64,000 nt of DNA from Cupriavidus plantarum. Lineage in GTDB: Bacteria > Pseudomonadota > Gammaproteobacteria > Burkholderiales > Burkholderiaceae. The notes under the pieces were generated by a model. It was not told where the DNA came from. It saw only the letters and a list, made by a program, of their open reading frames with translations, and did no database searches. A program made the translations under genes and the position numbers. Positions 8,279 through 16,211 of the stretch are shown one piece after another. Location of the stretch: assembly GCF_905397285.1 (NCBI RefSeq), contig NZ_CAJPUX010000004.1:248001-312000 (forward strand). Direction: 5' to 3'. Each line of letters opens with the position of its first letter. The stretch's first letter is position 1.

Positions 8279-8917
8279 TCATTGCGCCCCGTTCCACGCA
8301 CCCGGTGCAGCCTGGATACGCCGGTGAATGTCAGCAATCTCGCGAACGAACGGAATCGCGTCCTCAGAAAAGAACTCCCGCGCATTGTTCAGACGGAACG
8401 GTGCTAGCAGCTTATGCAGAGCGTGTTCCAGCAGATCGTAGTTGTCCACTCGATACGCCTCAAGCTCCTCGAACTGGAACATTGCACCCGTCGTGTACAG
8501 CTGGCGAATGCGAGCGGCGAGCTCTTGCGTCGTGTAGCCAATCTTGACGATGCGTTTGCCTTCTTTTGTATAAACCCCTGTTCCAAGCACGTAGACAATC
8601 CCGTTCAGCCGCTCGAGGTCTTCGCCATCACCACCGTCCAAGACTTGCTCGATTGCCTGGCTTGACTCAATTGATACCTTATATGGTTTTGTCGAACGGT
8701 CAATCAGATACCGGCTGTCGGTTCGTACAGTGGTGTAGATAGCGGACAACAAAGCGTGGTCGAGGTCCTTGTAGTGGCCCGCGTCGATATTCCTAACCGC
8801 GGCTTCTGTACCGTAGAAAGCCGGATAGTCTCGCTTAATACGGTCCCGAATCTCTTGGGGGGTAATGCTCGCCCCGGTTGCAGCAACAACCTCGTAAACG
8901 GCATCGGAAAACTTCAT
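8279..8917 (-). CDS. HARE-HTH plus GIY-YIG nuclease-domain protein
   Basis: 212 aa. Residues 1-85 fit a HARE-HTH-type winged helix (SITPQEIRDRIKRDYPAFYGTEAAVRN), which is thought to connect DNA recognition with nucleases or modification enzymes. Residues 106-200 form a GIY-YIG domain of the T5orf172/MUG113 kind: GIVYVLG, then KIGYTT, then ARIRQLYTT, with the metal-binding Glu at 181 (NNAREFF). All expected active-site positions appear present. It is a plausible DNA nuclease of the island; partner and target are unknown. The ATG at 8917 follows a GAGAGGATT stretch. Confidence 0.75.
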   Translation of the reverse strand: MKFSDAVYEVVAATGASITPQEIRDRIKRDYPAFYGTEAAVRNIDAGHYKDLDHALLSAIYTTVRTDSRYLIDRSTKPYKVSIESSQAIEQVLDGGDGEDLERLNGIVYVLGTGVYTKEGKRIVKIGYTTQELAARIRQLYTTGAMFQFEELEAYRVDNYDLLEHALHKLLAPFRLNNAREFFSEDAIPFVREIADIHRRIQAAPGAWNGAQ

Positions 8918-8929
8918 TTCAATCCTCTC

Positions 8930-9682
8930 TTAGCGCTCCGACAAGCAAGCTCGATGAAACAACCGGCCCAGACCGCTGAGTTCGATGAACCAGAAGTCGA
9001 AATCGGCTTCCCTCACACCCTTGTACGTGTCATTCCAAGGGTCGTTGGTGTATGAAACGATGCCCAAAGTCACCAGGGTGTTCAATGTAGGTGTCCAGCA
9101 ATTCGGGTCGGGCGAGCTCCTCGGGACGCACAGCAACGCCTTCAAGGTGTCGCCTCTGACTTTCTAACAGCTTTGACGCGCTGACTAACGCTTTACGAGC
9201 GTTTCTCAGCAATACGTCAACGCCCTTCCGCGGCGGTCGCATTTAAGCGGCCAGTTGACCTGCGGAGATCTGCTCGATCAGCACGGCTTCATCTGGCGCC
9301 AGTTGGCCAACGATCTGAATGAATGCAGGATGCGCTTCGCCGACCCGCTCGCGATCCATCCCCCTGGAAAGCAAGTTCACAAACATATTGCCAACGCTGC
9401 TTTCTCGTCGTGGAACCTGAGCTGCTCTGCAATCGGCAACGCCAACGACTCAACCGGGGATATGCGTCGATCCTCCGGGACTTGGTCGATGGATTTTCGG
9501 AGATGCCTCGCCAGCCTATTCTGATAGGCTGCACCGTACGGCAGGAATAGCACCAAGCGAAGCATCTCCACGATGTCTTCGCCAAATTTGCCCGTCTCAT
9601 TCAAGGCTGGCGATATCGCGTCATCGTAGGCGGCCTTGAATACCTCCGGCGGAATACTCTTAAGCATATCAAGCTCACTCAT
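8930..9682 (-). pseudogene. Abi-alpha (DUF4393) family gene, multiply disrupted
   Basis: Homology runs across three frames. The first piece (from 9682) reads IPPEVFKAAYDDAISPAL. A shift near 9400 leads to VGNMFVNLLSRG, a second near 9360 to GEAHPAFIQIVGQLAPDEA, an in-frame TAA lies at 9245-9243, and a further shift near 9165 gives LNTLVTLGIVSYTNDPW and the end LSGLGRLFHRACLSER. Joined, this is about 250 residues, the usual size of the family. Abi-alpha proteins are linked to abortive infection. With at least three shifts plus a stop it cannot be functional, and the stop cannot be explained by a miscounted homopolymer. Confidence 0.7.
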
Positions 9683-9730
9683 CGCACACCTTCAATCTGG
9701 TTTTCGCATCGAAGAAGACAGCTATTGTGG

Positions 9731-10519
9731 CTAGCACATTTTGCGATTCTTTGCTGCCAGGACCGTAGCTCCACGAACGTCTTGAGTGTCTGTACAGTTC
9801 CGCGGCGATGTTGGGCTACACCGAGCTGCAAGTGAGGCCTCCTGATTATTCTGTCGCCATTCGATAGGTAGCCCAAGAACGCCGCCTACCGGAGGAAGCC
9901 ACACAGTGAATGCCGCTAGATCCGACGCAGACCATCGCATTTCGACATCCTTGCCGTCATCGTAGACGTTGCGAATTCCCCGAGCACTACTGATGAACGC
10001 AGAAATCAGCTTCTCAGCCCATTGCACGCCTCGAGGCAATGCTTGAGCGTTCCTTCCCCAGTACCAGAATCTCTCGCCGACAAAGACGCGGTTGGCGTCC
10101 ATGTCCTGCTTCTCAATTCCCTCGCCTGGCGGCGCAGCCTGATGCTGCGTGGTCTCACCTGTGTGAAACAACTTCCCCTCCCTGTCCAACCGGTAGAAAT
10201 TGTCTCCACATTGTTCCTCCAGGCTTCCACTGAGCTTGGGGCGCTTACTGGCGAAGCGATCTGCCGTGTAGTAGGAGTCCAGCTCCAAACGCGTGTCCAC
10301 ATGCATGGCATAGAGAAGACGCCATATGTGTGGTGTCCCGAGCTTGCTTCGAAGTGGGGAGCCGGCCAGCCCCAGTATCCAGTCACCGGGTTTGCTGCGA
10401 GACCGCTGGTGGTTAGGTGTGCATATTGCCAGGGTACAAGTTCCATGAAATGGATTTGGCGCATGGCCGCTATCGCTTGTCATGACGTAAGCGCACACCA
10501 ACCGAGTCTCTGGAGTCAT
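9731..10519 (-). CDS. Nmad2-like (nucleotide-modification-associated domain 2) protein
   Basis: 262 aa from the ATG at 10519. The first 130 residues match the pattern of nucleotide modification associated domain 2: SDSGHAPNPFHGTCTLA, GDWILGLAG, YAMHVD, then CGDNFYRLD and a VFVGERFWYWG block. Such proteins are predicted from gene context to act with hypermodified-base or restriction systems; the biochemical role is unproven. The frame is open to an ATG at 10645, which would add 42 basic residues, but homology begins just after 10519. It is the second gene after the 78-aa gene at 10744. Confidence 0.65.
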   Translation of the reverse strand: MTPETRLVCAYVMTSDSGHAPNPFHGTCTLAICTPNHQRSRSKPGDWILGLAGSPLRSKLGTPHIWRLLYAMHVDTRLELDSYYTADRFASKRPKLSGSLEEQCGDNFYRLDREGKLFHTGETTQHQAAPPGEGIEKQDMDANRVFVGERFWYWGRNAQALPRGVQWAEKLISAFISSARGIRNVYDDGKDVEMRWSASDLAAFTVWLPPVGGVLGLPIEWRQNNQEASLAARCSPTSPRNCTDTQDVRGATVLAAKNRKMC

Positions 10520-10743
10520 AGAAAAATACTGCGCTATCCGGAAACTCGACCAACTAAGTTGGCGAGCTCTTCGCGTTGAGTTTCGAAACGAGGAAGGTCG
10601 CGATTGACGACCGGCGTACTGGTTAACTCGAGATTTTCTCGCCATCCCCCTTCATAGAGAATACCGCTGGAGTGGTATGCGATAGCAGCTAAGGGAGAAT
10701 GGGCGACCAATTGGGCAGTACTATTGGTAGCGCCGTCAGTAAC

Positions 10744-10980
10744 TCAGCCCTCCGCCAATCTAGTCAACTCTTCCAGCACCTCTGCCTTGAAGTTCTCGAA
10801 CACAAGCCAATTTCGATGCTCTCGTCGCCAGTACCCTCTACCCCGACAGATCGGCTCGAAAAGTTGACGTCCCGGCTCGCAAACCGGATGGTAGACAGTG
10901 ATGTTGTTTCTGGGTAATTCACGTACGAACACCAGTACACCGTGAATCGAAAACGTCCATACTCCGTCTCGCCGAAACAT
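10744..10980 (-). CDS. Small conserved-looking hypothetical protein, 78 aa
   Basis: 78 aa beginning MFRRDGVWTFSIHG. A perfect AGGAGG ribosome site precedes the ATG at 10980, which makes this a confident gene despite its size. The C-terminal half has a pattern CRGRGYWRREHRNWLVF followed by EVLEELTRL, reminiscent of small modules in which a worn-down surface (GxWxxxxxxW) packs against a helix, as in some plasmid and phage proteins. It runs toward the Nmad2-like gene and may form an operon with it. Function unknown. Confidence 0.6.
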   Translation of the reverse strand: MFRRDGVWTFSIHGVLVFVRELPRNNITVYHPVCEPGRQLFEPICRGRGYWRREHRNWLVFENFKAEVLEELTRLAEG

Positions 10981-11016
10981 ATGACCTCCTGGTTGAAAAG
11001 TGAGCCCAGCCTAGTC

Positions 11017-12101
11017 ATGGCGTCGCAGACGAAACAGTCACCAACAGCGGAAGAAACTGTGTTGCACGGAAAAATTCCATTACAAATCAATGGCGCTCAA
11101 GAAGAGGTGTCCGCGCGAGCAACCGATGCCAACACCGACGAGAAGGCGGCTCTTGAAGCGTTCCTCGCATTTTTCAAACGGCAAGAACGGGAGACACGCG
11201 TCCTGAAAGTTGCTAAGGCGCTGACACAAGACTCGCTACAGCGGCTCAAAGACGACAAGAGGGTCACCGCTTATACGTCTCAGCAAGTTGCGGATATGAC
11301 GGGGCACCAGATTGGCCCGGAGAGAGCCACAGGTTGGCTCTCCAAAGTCTGGGATGAGTTGGAGAAGCGCCTTGAAGAGTGGGAAATCGGGGTGCAAGAC
11401 ACCGCCCGCGAAGCTGGACTTACAGTCTATGCTTGGCCGAGGAAGACTCAGGGCGCCGGGGGCGCTGGCAACAATTCGTCCTTCGGGATCGTTTTCCTCC
11501 AATTGCAGTGCGTGAGGAGTTGGCTCCTGCATCGGACTCTGGCGGCATCCGCTACGCCCGCGACCTCACTTTGAAGCCGGCGTTCTGGGTAAAGCCTCTG
11601 GTTCACGCCGGATTCGCCCTAAAAGGCTGGCGGCGAACCTTGTTCCTCGGCTCAGGCCTTGTGAGCCTAGTCATATTCGGAACGGTTCTGGCTTGGCTGT
11701 GGGTCGTTCTATCGACCGGTTATGCTTCTCTCCCCGTGGCAGGCGTGACCTTGCTACTTCTCCTCGCCGCGATGGTCGGATGGATGGCGATTTCAGTTCT
11801 ACGCCCCTTCTGGCGCCTCATTGACCTGCGCATCATCATGGCTCCCGACATCCTGGTGTCGATCCGCGAGCGAAGCGTCCAGTTAGAAGCAGCAAAGGAA
11901 AAAGACGACGACGGCAACAACGTGCGGGTCATTAGGCTGGTCCGCTACTGTGGCAACTGTACATTCTGCGGAGAACTGGTTCACCTAGAAGAGGGTCGCC
12001 GAGAGTTCGCCGGACGATTGATAGGCCGGTGCGATGAACACCCTGCAGAACACATCTTCTCGTTCGATAGACACACCCGGACTGGCCATCCGCTGCGATA
12101 A
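11017..12101 (+). pseudogene. Two-TM protein with Cys-rich C-terminus, frameshifted
   Basis: Frame one (ATG 11017) encodes a mostly helical, charged N-terminal part with a QVADMTGHQIG segment that looks like a helix-turn-helix. Homology then moves to another frame near 11490-11505, in CGTTTTCCTCC. The second frame gives two membrane helices (about 11625-11720 and 11730-11810) and a tail with CGNCTFCGELV and GRCDEHPAEHIFSFDR, a probable zinc-binding unit. The whole would be about 360 residues. Such DNA-binding or sensing plus 2TM proteins occur in defence islands, but I know no function. One single-base change separates it from an intact gene. Confidence 0.55.
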
Positions 12102-12138
12102 TCTGCAGCTTATGGGGGATTGTCTCCCGCTTAATCAG

Positions 12139-12465
12139 ATGGCAATGGCAACATCCACATTTATTTCATGGTGGGGCGCCGGCCTCTCAACGGTTCTGGC
12201 ACTCGTAAAAATCTGGGAACTCTGGCGCGACAGGTTCCGTGTCGAGACAAGCTACACCTTCACGTCACACCCCGGAATTGGGGACAAAATACGCATACGT
12301 AACCTTTCGAATCGACCGCAGATTCTCACAGATTGGACGCAATACGTCCGTTATCGCTACGCCAGCGGGCACACATGGGACGGGGAGTGGCACCCTTCCC
12401 GAATGGTTCCAGCGTGCAGTGAATGCCGAGCAGTCGGTGCAACACGTTCTGGTGGCGTAAGGTGA
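12139..12465 (+). CDS. Hypothetical membrane-anchored protein, 108 aa
   Basis: 108 aa. A hydrophobic stretch near the start (STFISWWGAGLSTVLALVKI) is followed by a beta-rich soluble part with KIRIRNLSNRPQIL, typical of small single-pass proteins with an Ig-like or C2-like cytoplasmic fold. The end (CRAVGATRSGGVR) looks out of frame, and the alternative frame continues EWFQRAVNAEQSVQHVLVA, so the gene may be frameshifted near 12400. Longer starts upstream overlap the preceding gene. Confidence 0.4.
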   Translation: MAMATSTFISWWGAGLSTVLALVKIWELWRDRFRVETSYTFTSHPGIGDKIRIRNLSNRPQILTDWTQYVRYRYASGHTWDGEWHPSRMVPACSECRAVGATRSGGVR

Positions 12466-12516
12466 CAATAGCAACTGCACTCCCGCGGGCCACCAGACAG
12501 CAACAGCAAGCGATGG

Positions 12517-13110
12517 TTGTCTACCAGTCGACTACTGGACGAGGCGCGGAGCCGATTGATTGGAGTTGAGGACGCTATCGGCGGCCGTCTGCTGCTACCA
12601 GCGCCGTTGATCAATGATTTCGGCTATTTGCAGCTCAGAATGCTATACGAGATAGTTGCGCTGTGCTGTCTCAACCCCCGTGGCGACATAGAGGCAACAA
12701 ACACTTCCAAGTTGCAATAAACCTATGAGGCCGACAAATTGATGAGGATGCTGGCAGAGCTTCTTCCGAACTTCTATCCGCATCCGGTAGTCGTCTCCTC
12801 CACTGAGAACAGTCACCACCTGGAAAAAATCCAGCAAGACTTCCTCCGCGAGGAGGATCTCATACAGCTCTATCACGAATGCGGAGGACGACTTCACAAA
12901 GGTAGCCTTGCGAAGTTTCGATCGTCCGCGCCGCGTGCACACCAGGCGGACCACGAGGCAATCCTTACCTAGCATAAGAAGTTTGCTACGCTACTCTCAG
13001 TCCATCACGTAGCGTCTTACAACTCCTTGTCCCACTATCTTTGCTTTCTGTCGCATGAATCGAGAAATGGCGAAGCCATGGTTGTCCTAGCGAAAGCCCC
13101 GGATGCGTAA
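12517..13110 (+). pseudogene. Hypothetical gene with two in-frame stop codons
   Basis: One continuous frame runs from a TTG at 12517 to a TAA at 13108-13110 and is interrupted only by TAA at 12718-12720 and TAG at 12970-12972. The three parts join smoothly: LYEIVALCCLNPRGDIEATN; then MLAELLPNFYPHPVVV and FLREEDLIQLYHECGG; then HYLCFLSHESRNGEAMVV. The total is about 195 residues. I recognise the style of a conserved hypothetical family but no function. Because the frame is intact through both stops, these are nonsense mutations, not sequencing slips. Confidence 0.55.
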
Positions 13111-13133
13111 CGCGCTAGCAAGACTATGCCCAT

Positions 13134-14534
13134 TCAACGGCGACCGACACGCGTTCGAAGGCCCATCCATGCGCGCCGAGTTCCCCCTGCGAATTTGGCG
13201 GGATTGGCCCTGATGTTGACTTGCACACGTCGGACAGCATGGATTGTGCCGTTGCATCGGATAACGCAGTCCATGAAATGCTTGCCAATGTACTGCGTCG
13301 ACTCCTCTGATTCGAGCATTCCGATCCCGCCTCGAGAATGGCCTAAGTCGCCAATGGTGTCTGCATCTTCGCCGCAGTTTCGGACCGTCCATTCGACGTG
13401 TGCATACGCTGGTATGACATGTGGGTTCGCAATCGAGAAGACGAGCCAACGACGGCGTTCAATGCTTGGGATTTCGTTATAGTAGGTCGCCTGAAGATTG
13501 CCGCCCTCTCGATCGTACACGTCGATGCGAATCTCAGGTATCGGCATTAGCGCATTGCCGGCGGGGCCTTCCACTTCTACAATATCCGCCTCGGGCAGTG
13601 GCATAAGGTACGACAGCGCGGTAGCCCATGCGAATGCGGCCGAGGCTTCATCCTCCGCCACTTGGGCCGCGTCTCCGGCTTCCATGAGAGCATTCAGCTT
13701 CCCGAGGAACACGTTCCAGCCGCCCCTTGGAATGCGATTCAGATCTTCATCACGATTGACGGGGTTCGGAACGCGCGAACTTTCAACGAAACGTCCATAC
13801 ATGCCCCGAACCAAGGTTGCGAGCGCATCGTCATCCGCCATTCCTTGGACGCCCATCGGCCGAAGGCCCTGAAATACCTGAGTAGCGACAACTGTCAGCA
13901 CAATCGACGACGGTCTGGCGTCAGGAAGCGCATCGAATGTTATCGCCGCCCACGCCTTCAGATATCGAATCAGGCGTCGCAGCAACTCCCTCTCATCAAC
14001 CGGCAAAGCGTCCCGAAACCAAACATAGATTCCCTTGGGATCGCTAGCTTCCCATTTGTTCGACAGGCACGCCAACCGACGCTCCTGCGTCACAGTGTCC
14101 AAGTGATATGTGGGGGTATCGATATGGAACTGCTCTGCATAGATCACTCGCGAGCATCGCTCCTTCGGCTCCTCTATGCTTCGGATGTCACGGTTAGTCT
14201 TACTATGGCGAACCAGCTCATCTTGAACCCACTGCCGAAGTTGCACTGGACTCGGCCAAGCACCGCCCGCTTTTTGGTGCCATCCGAAATAGAGACCAAC
14301 ATCGACGTCGTACTCCTCGCCTTTGCGGACGGGCTTAATCAACGTGCCGTACTTGTAGGATCCTTGCAACCACGTGGAGATTGGGTACCCCTTCTTTCCG
14401 AGCTCGGCCTTCAAGTGCTCAGCTAACGCGTTCCATTGCTCTTGAAGGAACTCACGCTGCCTTGTCGTCGGAGTAACGCGACCGTAGAGCGTCTGCTCCG
14501 CCGCCCCATTGAATAGTCGAGAAGCATTGCCCAT
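13134..14534 (-). CDS. CBASS CD-NTase (cGAS-like nucleotidyltransferase) with AGS-C domain
   Basis: 466 aa. The nucleotidyltransferase core shows G58-S59 (WLQGSYKYGT), the metal pair D76/D78 (EEYDVDVGLYF) and the third Asp D139 (FHIDTPTY). All three catalytic acids are present. Residues about 345-450 match the AGS-C sensor domain found C-terminal to some CD-NTases (RRWLVFSIANPHVIP, then RGGIG, ESTQYIGKHFMDCVI). On phage infection such enzymes make a cyclic oligonucleotide that switches on the effector. The gene starts 3 bp after the capV stop, so the two are translationally linked. The C-terminus ends RTRVGRR rather than in Gly or Ala, the residue normally joined to targets by Cap2. Confidence 0.88.
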   Translation of the reverse strand: MGNASRLFNGAAEQTLYGRVTPTTRQREFLQEQWNALAEHLKAELGKKGYPISTWLQGSYKYGTLIKPVRKGEEYDVDVGLYFGWHQKAGGAWPSPVQLRQWVQDELVRHSKTNRDIRSIEEPKERCSRVIYAEQFHIDTPTYHLDTVTQERRLACLSNKWEASDPKGIYVWFRDALPVDERELLRRLIRYLKAWAAITFDALPDARPSSIVLTVVATQVFQGLRPMGVQGMADDDALATLVRGMYGRFVESSRVPNPVNRDEDLNRIPRGGWNVFLGKLNALMEAGDAAQVAEDEASAAFAWATALSYLMPLPEADIVEVEGPAGNALMPIPEIRIDVYDREGGNLQATYYNEIPSIERRRWLVFSIANPHVIPAYAHVEWTVRNCGEDADTIGDLGHSRGGIGMLESEESTQYIGKHFMDCVIRCNGTIHAVRRVQVNIRANPAKFAGGTRRAWMGLRTRVGRR

Positions 14535-14537
14535 CGA

Positions 14538-15539
14538 TTACTTCTCCCCCTTGAACAGTTGCAGCTGTGGCAAGTGCGATAGAAATAGCGGCAGTTTGTC
14601 ACCCATGACGTTGCTGGCATGCTTGTCGGCCAGTCCCAGCAGGGTTTTTTTGGCCGCTTCGGTAGCCACATCAAGTCCCAAGTCGCCGGCCTGCTCGTCT
14701 CCAGCGACATGGTCGATCCTGAGGTAGCGGTCCTCAAGACGATGCCGAACGATTTGCTCTACGAACTGTTGCTGCGCGGAAATGATGACCGAGAAGAGGC
14801 GCTGTCCGGCCATCCAATCTGAGACGCCAAACTGGCGTCCCAAACTCCTCGCAATGGAATAGTTCCGGGTTGTCGTACCAATACTCAGGAGGCGAAAGTT
14901 CTCCTTCGGAACGCCAAAGTAATGCTCTGCCTCATGCATCGCCACCAGGTCAGGAGCGTTTGCAAACAGGCCTCCATCGGCATAGACGTTGGATTCCACC
15001 TCAGCCAACTCGAAGAACGTTGGGGCCGCCGCGGTTGCTAGCGCGATGTCCACGACCTTGAACTTGCAATCGCGGGTCCAAGTCTCCTTGTGTCGGGTCT
15101 TGAAGACCTGCGGCTCGCCCATTGTCACGTTCACAGCAGGAATCGCAACCGGGTGTAGCGCCTCACCAAGGAGGGTATCCTCCGGAATCAGCTTTGCGAT
15201 CGTGTCACGTAGATTCGATGCCGCATATCGAGGTCGACGCAGATGCCTTAAGAAGTCCCAGACTTGTCCGCGAATCGTCGTGGGTTTCTCATGAAACGGG
15301 AATATCGTCTCCCCATCCTCGCAAAACACTTCGACAACGCGAGACATCGGAATCTCGAATGCTGCCGCGAGAGCGATGATGCCTCCAATAGAGGTGCCGC
15401 TGACCAGGTCAAAACACGTGGCGATGGGCTTCTTATGGTGCTCTTCGATTTTCTGGAGCACACGGGCAGTAAACAGCCCCCTGTAGCCCCCACCGGTCAG
15501 CGCCAGCGCCTGAAACGGCTGCTCCTTCGTCCACTCCAT
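14538..15539 (-). CDS. capV: CapV patatin-like phospholipase, CBASS effector
   Basis: 333 aa. It has the patatin oxyanion-hole motif LTGGGYRGLF (residues 14-23), the nucleophile elbow G48-T-S50-I-G52 and the catalytic D188 in ADGGLFANAP, so the Ser-Asp dyad is complete. In CBASS, CapV is activated by a cyclic dinucleotide and degrades inner-membrane phospholipids, killing the infected cell. It is directly followed by the CD-NTase gene. The start region overlaps the GH75-like reading frame by 107 bp in another frame, which is unusual. No later Met would preserve the GGGxRG motif. Confidence 0.88.
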   Translation of the reverse strand: MEWTKEQPFQALALTGGGYRGLFTARVLQKIEEHHKKPIATCFDLVSGTSIGGIIALAAAFEIPMSRVVEVFCEDGETIFPFHEKPTTIRGQVWDFLRHLRRPRYAASNLRDTIAKLIPEDTLLGEALHPVAIPAVNVTMGEPQVFKTRHKETWTRDCKFKVVDIALATAAAPTFFELAEVESNVYADGGLFANAPDLVAMHEAEHYFGVPKENFRLLSIGTTTRNYSIARSLGRQFGVSDWMAGQRLFSVIISAQQQFVEQIVRHRLEDRYLRIDHVAGDEQAGDLGLDVATEAAKKTLLGLADKHASNVMGDKLPLFLSHLPQLQLFKGEK

Positions 15540-15972
15540 GACCCATCCCTAATATCGTTTTAGTGACCCGACTGGTGGGCTGCACCATTGACAGCCACGC
15601 CAGCTCGACCCCGTCCTCGTCGCCTCTTATTTCTTTTCGTTCCTTCTCTGCGTCGGCCCTTGACCGCGCGACGACGTTCTCTGCAGTTAGCGGCTTCGGC
15701 CGCATTGCTGGAAAAATGATGTACGTTACATCGTTAGGAATTCCGACGCCAGAGCCACCTTTCCCGATCCACTGTGGATTCCCCAATTCCGCATGTGCAG
15801 CAACTGAGGTTTCACAAAAGCGAAAATAAGATCCCGAATCTCCCACAATCCCGAATGCCCACCTCTCACCGCGCATAATGACGGGCAAATCCCCCTTTCG
15901 AATATCCCTGGCACTCATGAAGGAGACTCCTTGTCCCGGCACGTAGCCAGGCACCACTGCGAAAGGCACCAC
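15433..15972 (-). CDS. GH75 (chitosanase)-like domain protein, probably N-truncated
   Basis: 179 aa from a GTG at 15972; the frame is open to a TGA at 16023 and the residues before the GTG (YFDAEV) look homologous. The core has GDLPVIMRGERWAFGIVGDSG and CETSVAAHAELG. These match the two acidic positions (Asp in GDxG, Glu in xExS) of glycoside hydrolase family 75, so the active site may be intact. The usual N-terminal third is missing. After about residue 120 the chain is charged and helical, and the frame then runs 107 bp into capV. I cannot name a role for a GH75-like protein beside CBASS genes; both a decayed gene and a recruited domain are possible. Confidence 0.5.
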   Translation of the reverse strand: MVPFAVVPGYVPGQGVSFMSARDIRKGDLPVIMRGERWAFGIVGDSGSYFRFCETSVAAHAELGNPQWIGKGGSGVGIPNDVTYIIFPAMRPKPLTAENVVARSRADAEKERKEIRGDEDGVELAWLSMVQPTSRVTKTILGMGHGVDEGAAVSGAGADRWGLQGAVYCPCAPENRRAP

Positions 15973-16211
15973 CTCAGCGTCGAAGTATCTCTTTGAGCTA
16001 GTTCGACATGAAGAAAATTCTCATCAGCGAAGCACCCCGTATCTAAAGTCTCAATGACTTCGAACCGACGACAGTTCCAGTGGAGACAAGCGGATCGATC
16101 TCCCCATCTTTCATCGGTAGAGCACAGTGCCCAGCACCGCTAGAATTGCTCAGTTCGTCAACTAGCTAATCGCGCGTCGACGCGAAATTCTGACATTATC
16201 TTCCTATAATC

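Noticed and set aside
8930-9242. Separate small gene starting at the ATG at 9242 right after a TAA
   Set aside because: The TAA and ATG are in the same frame, and homology to DUF4393 continues across them, so this is an interrupted gene rather than two coupled genes.
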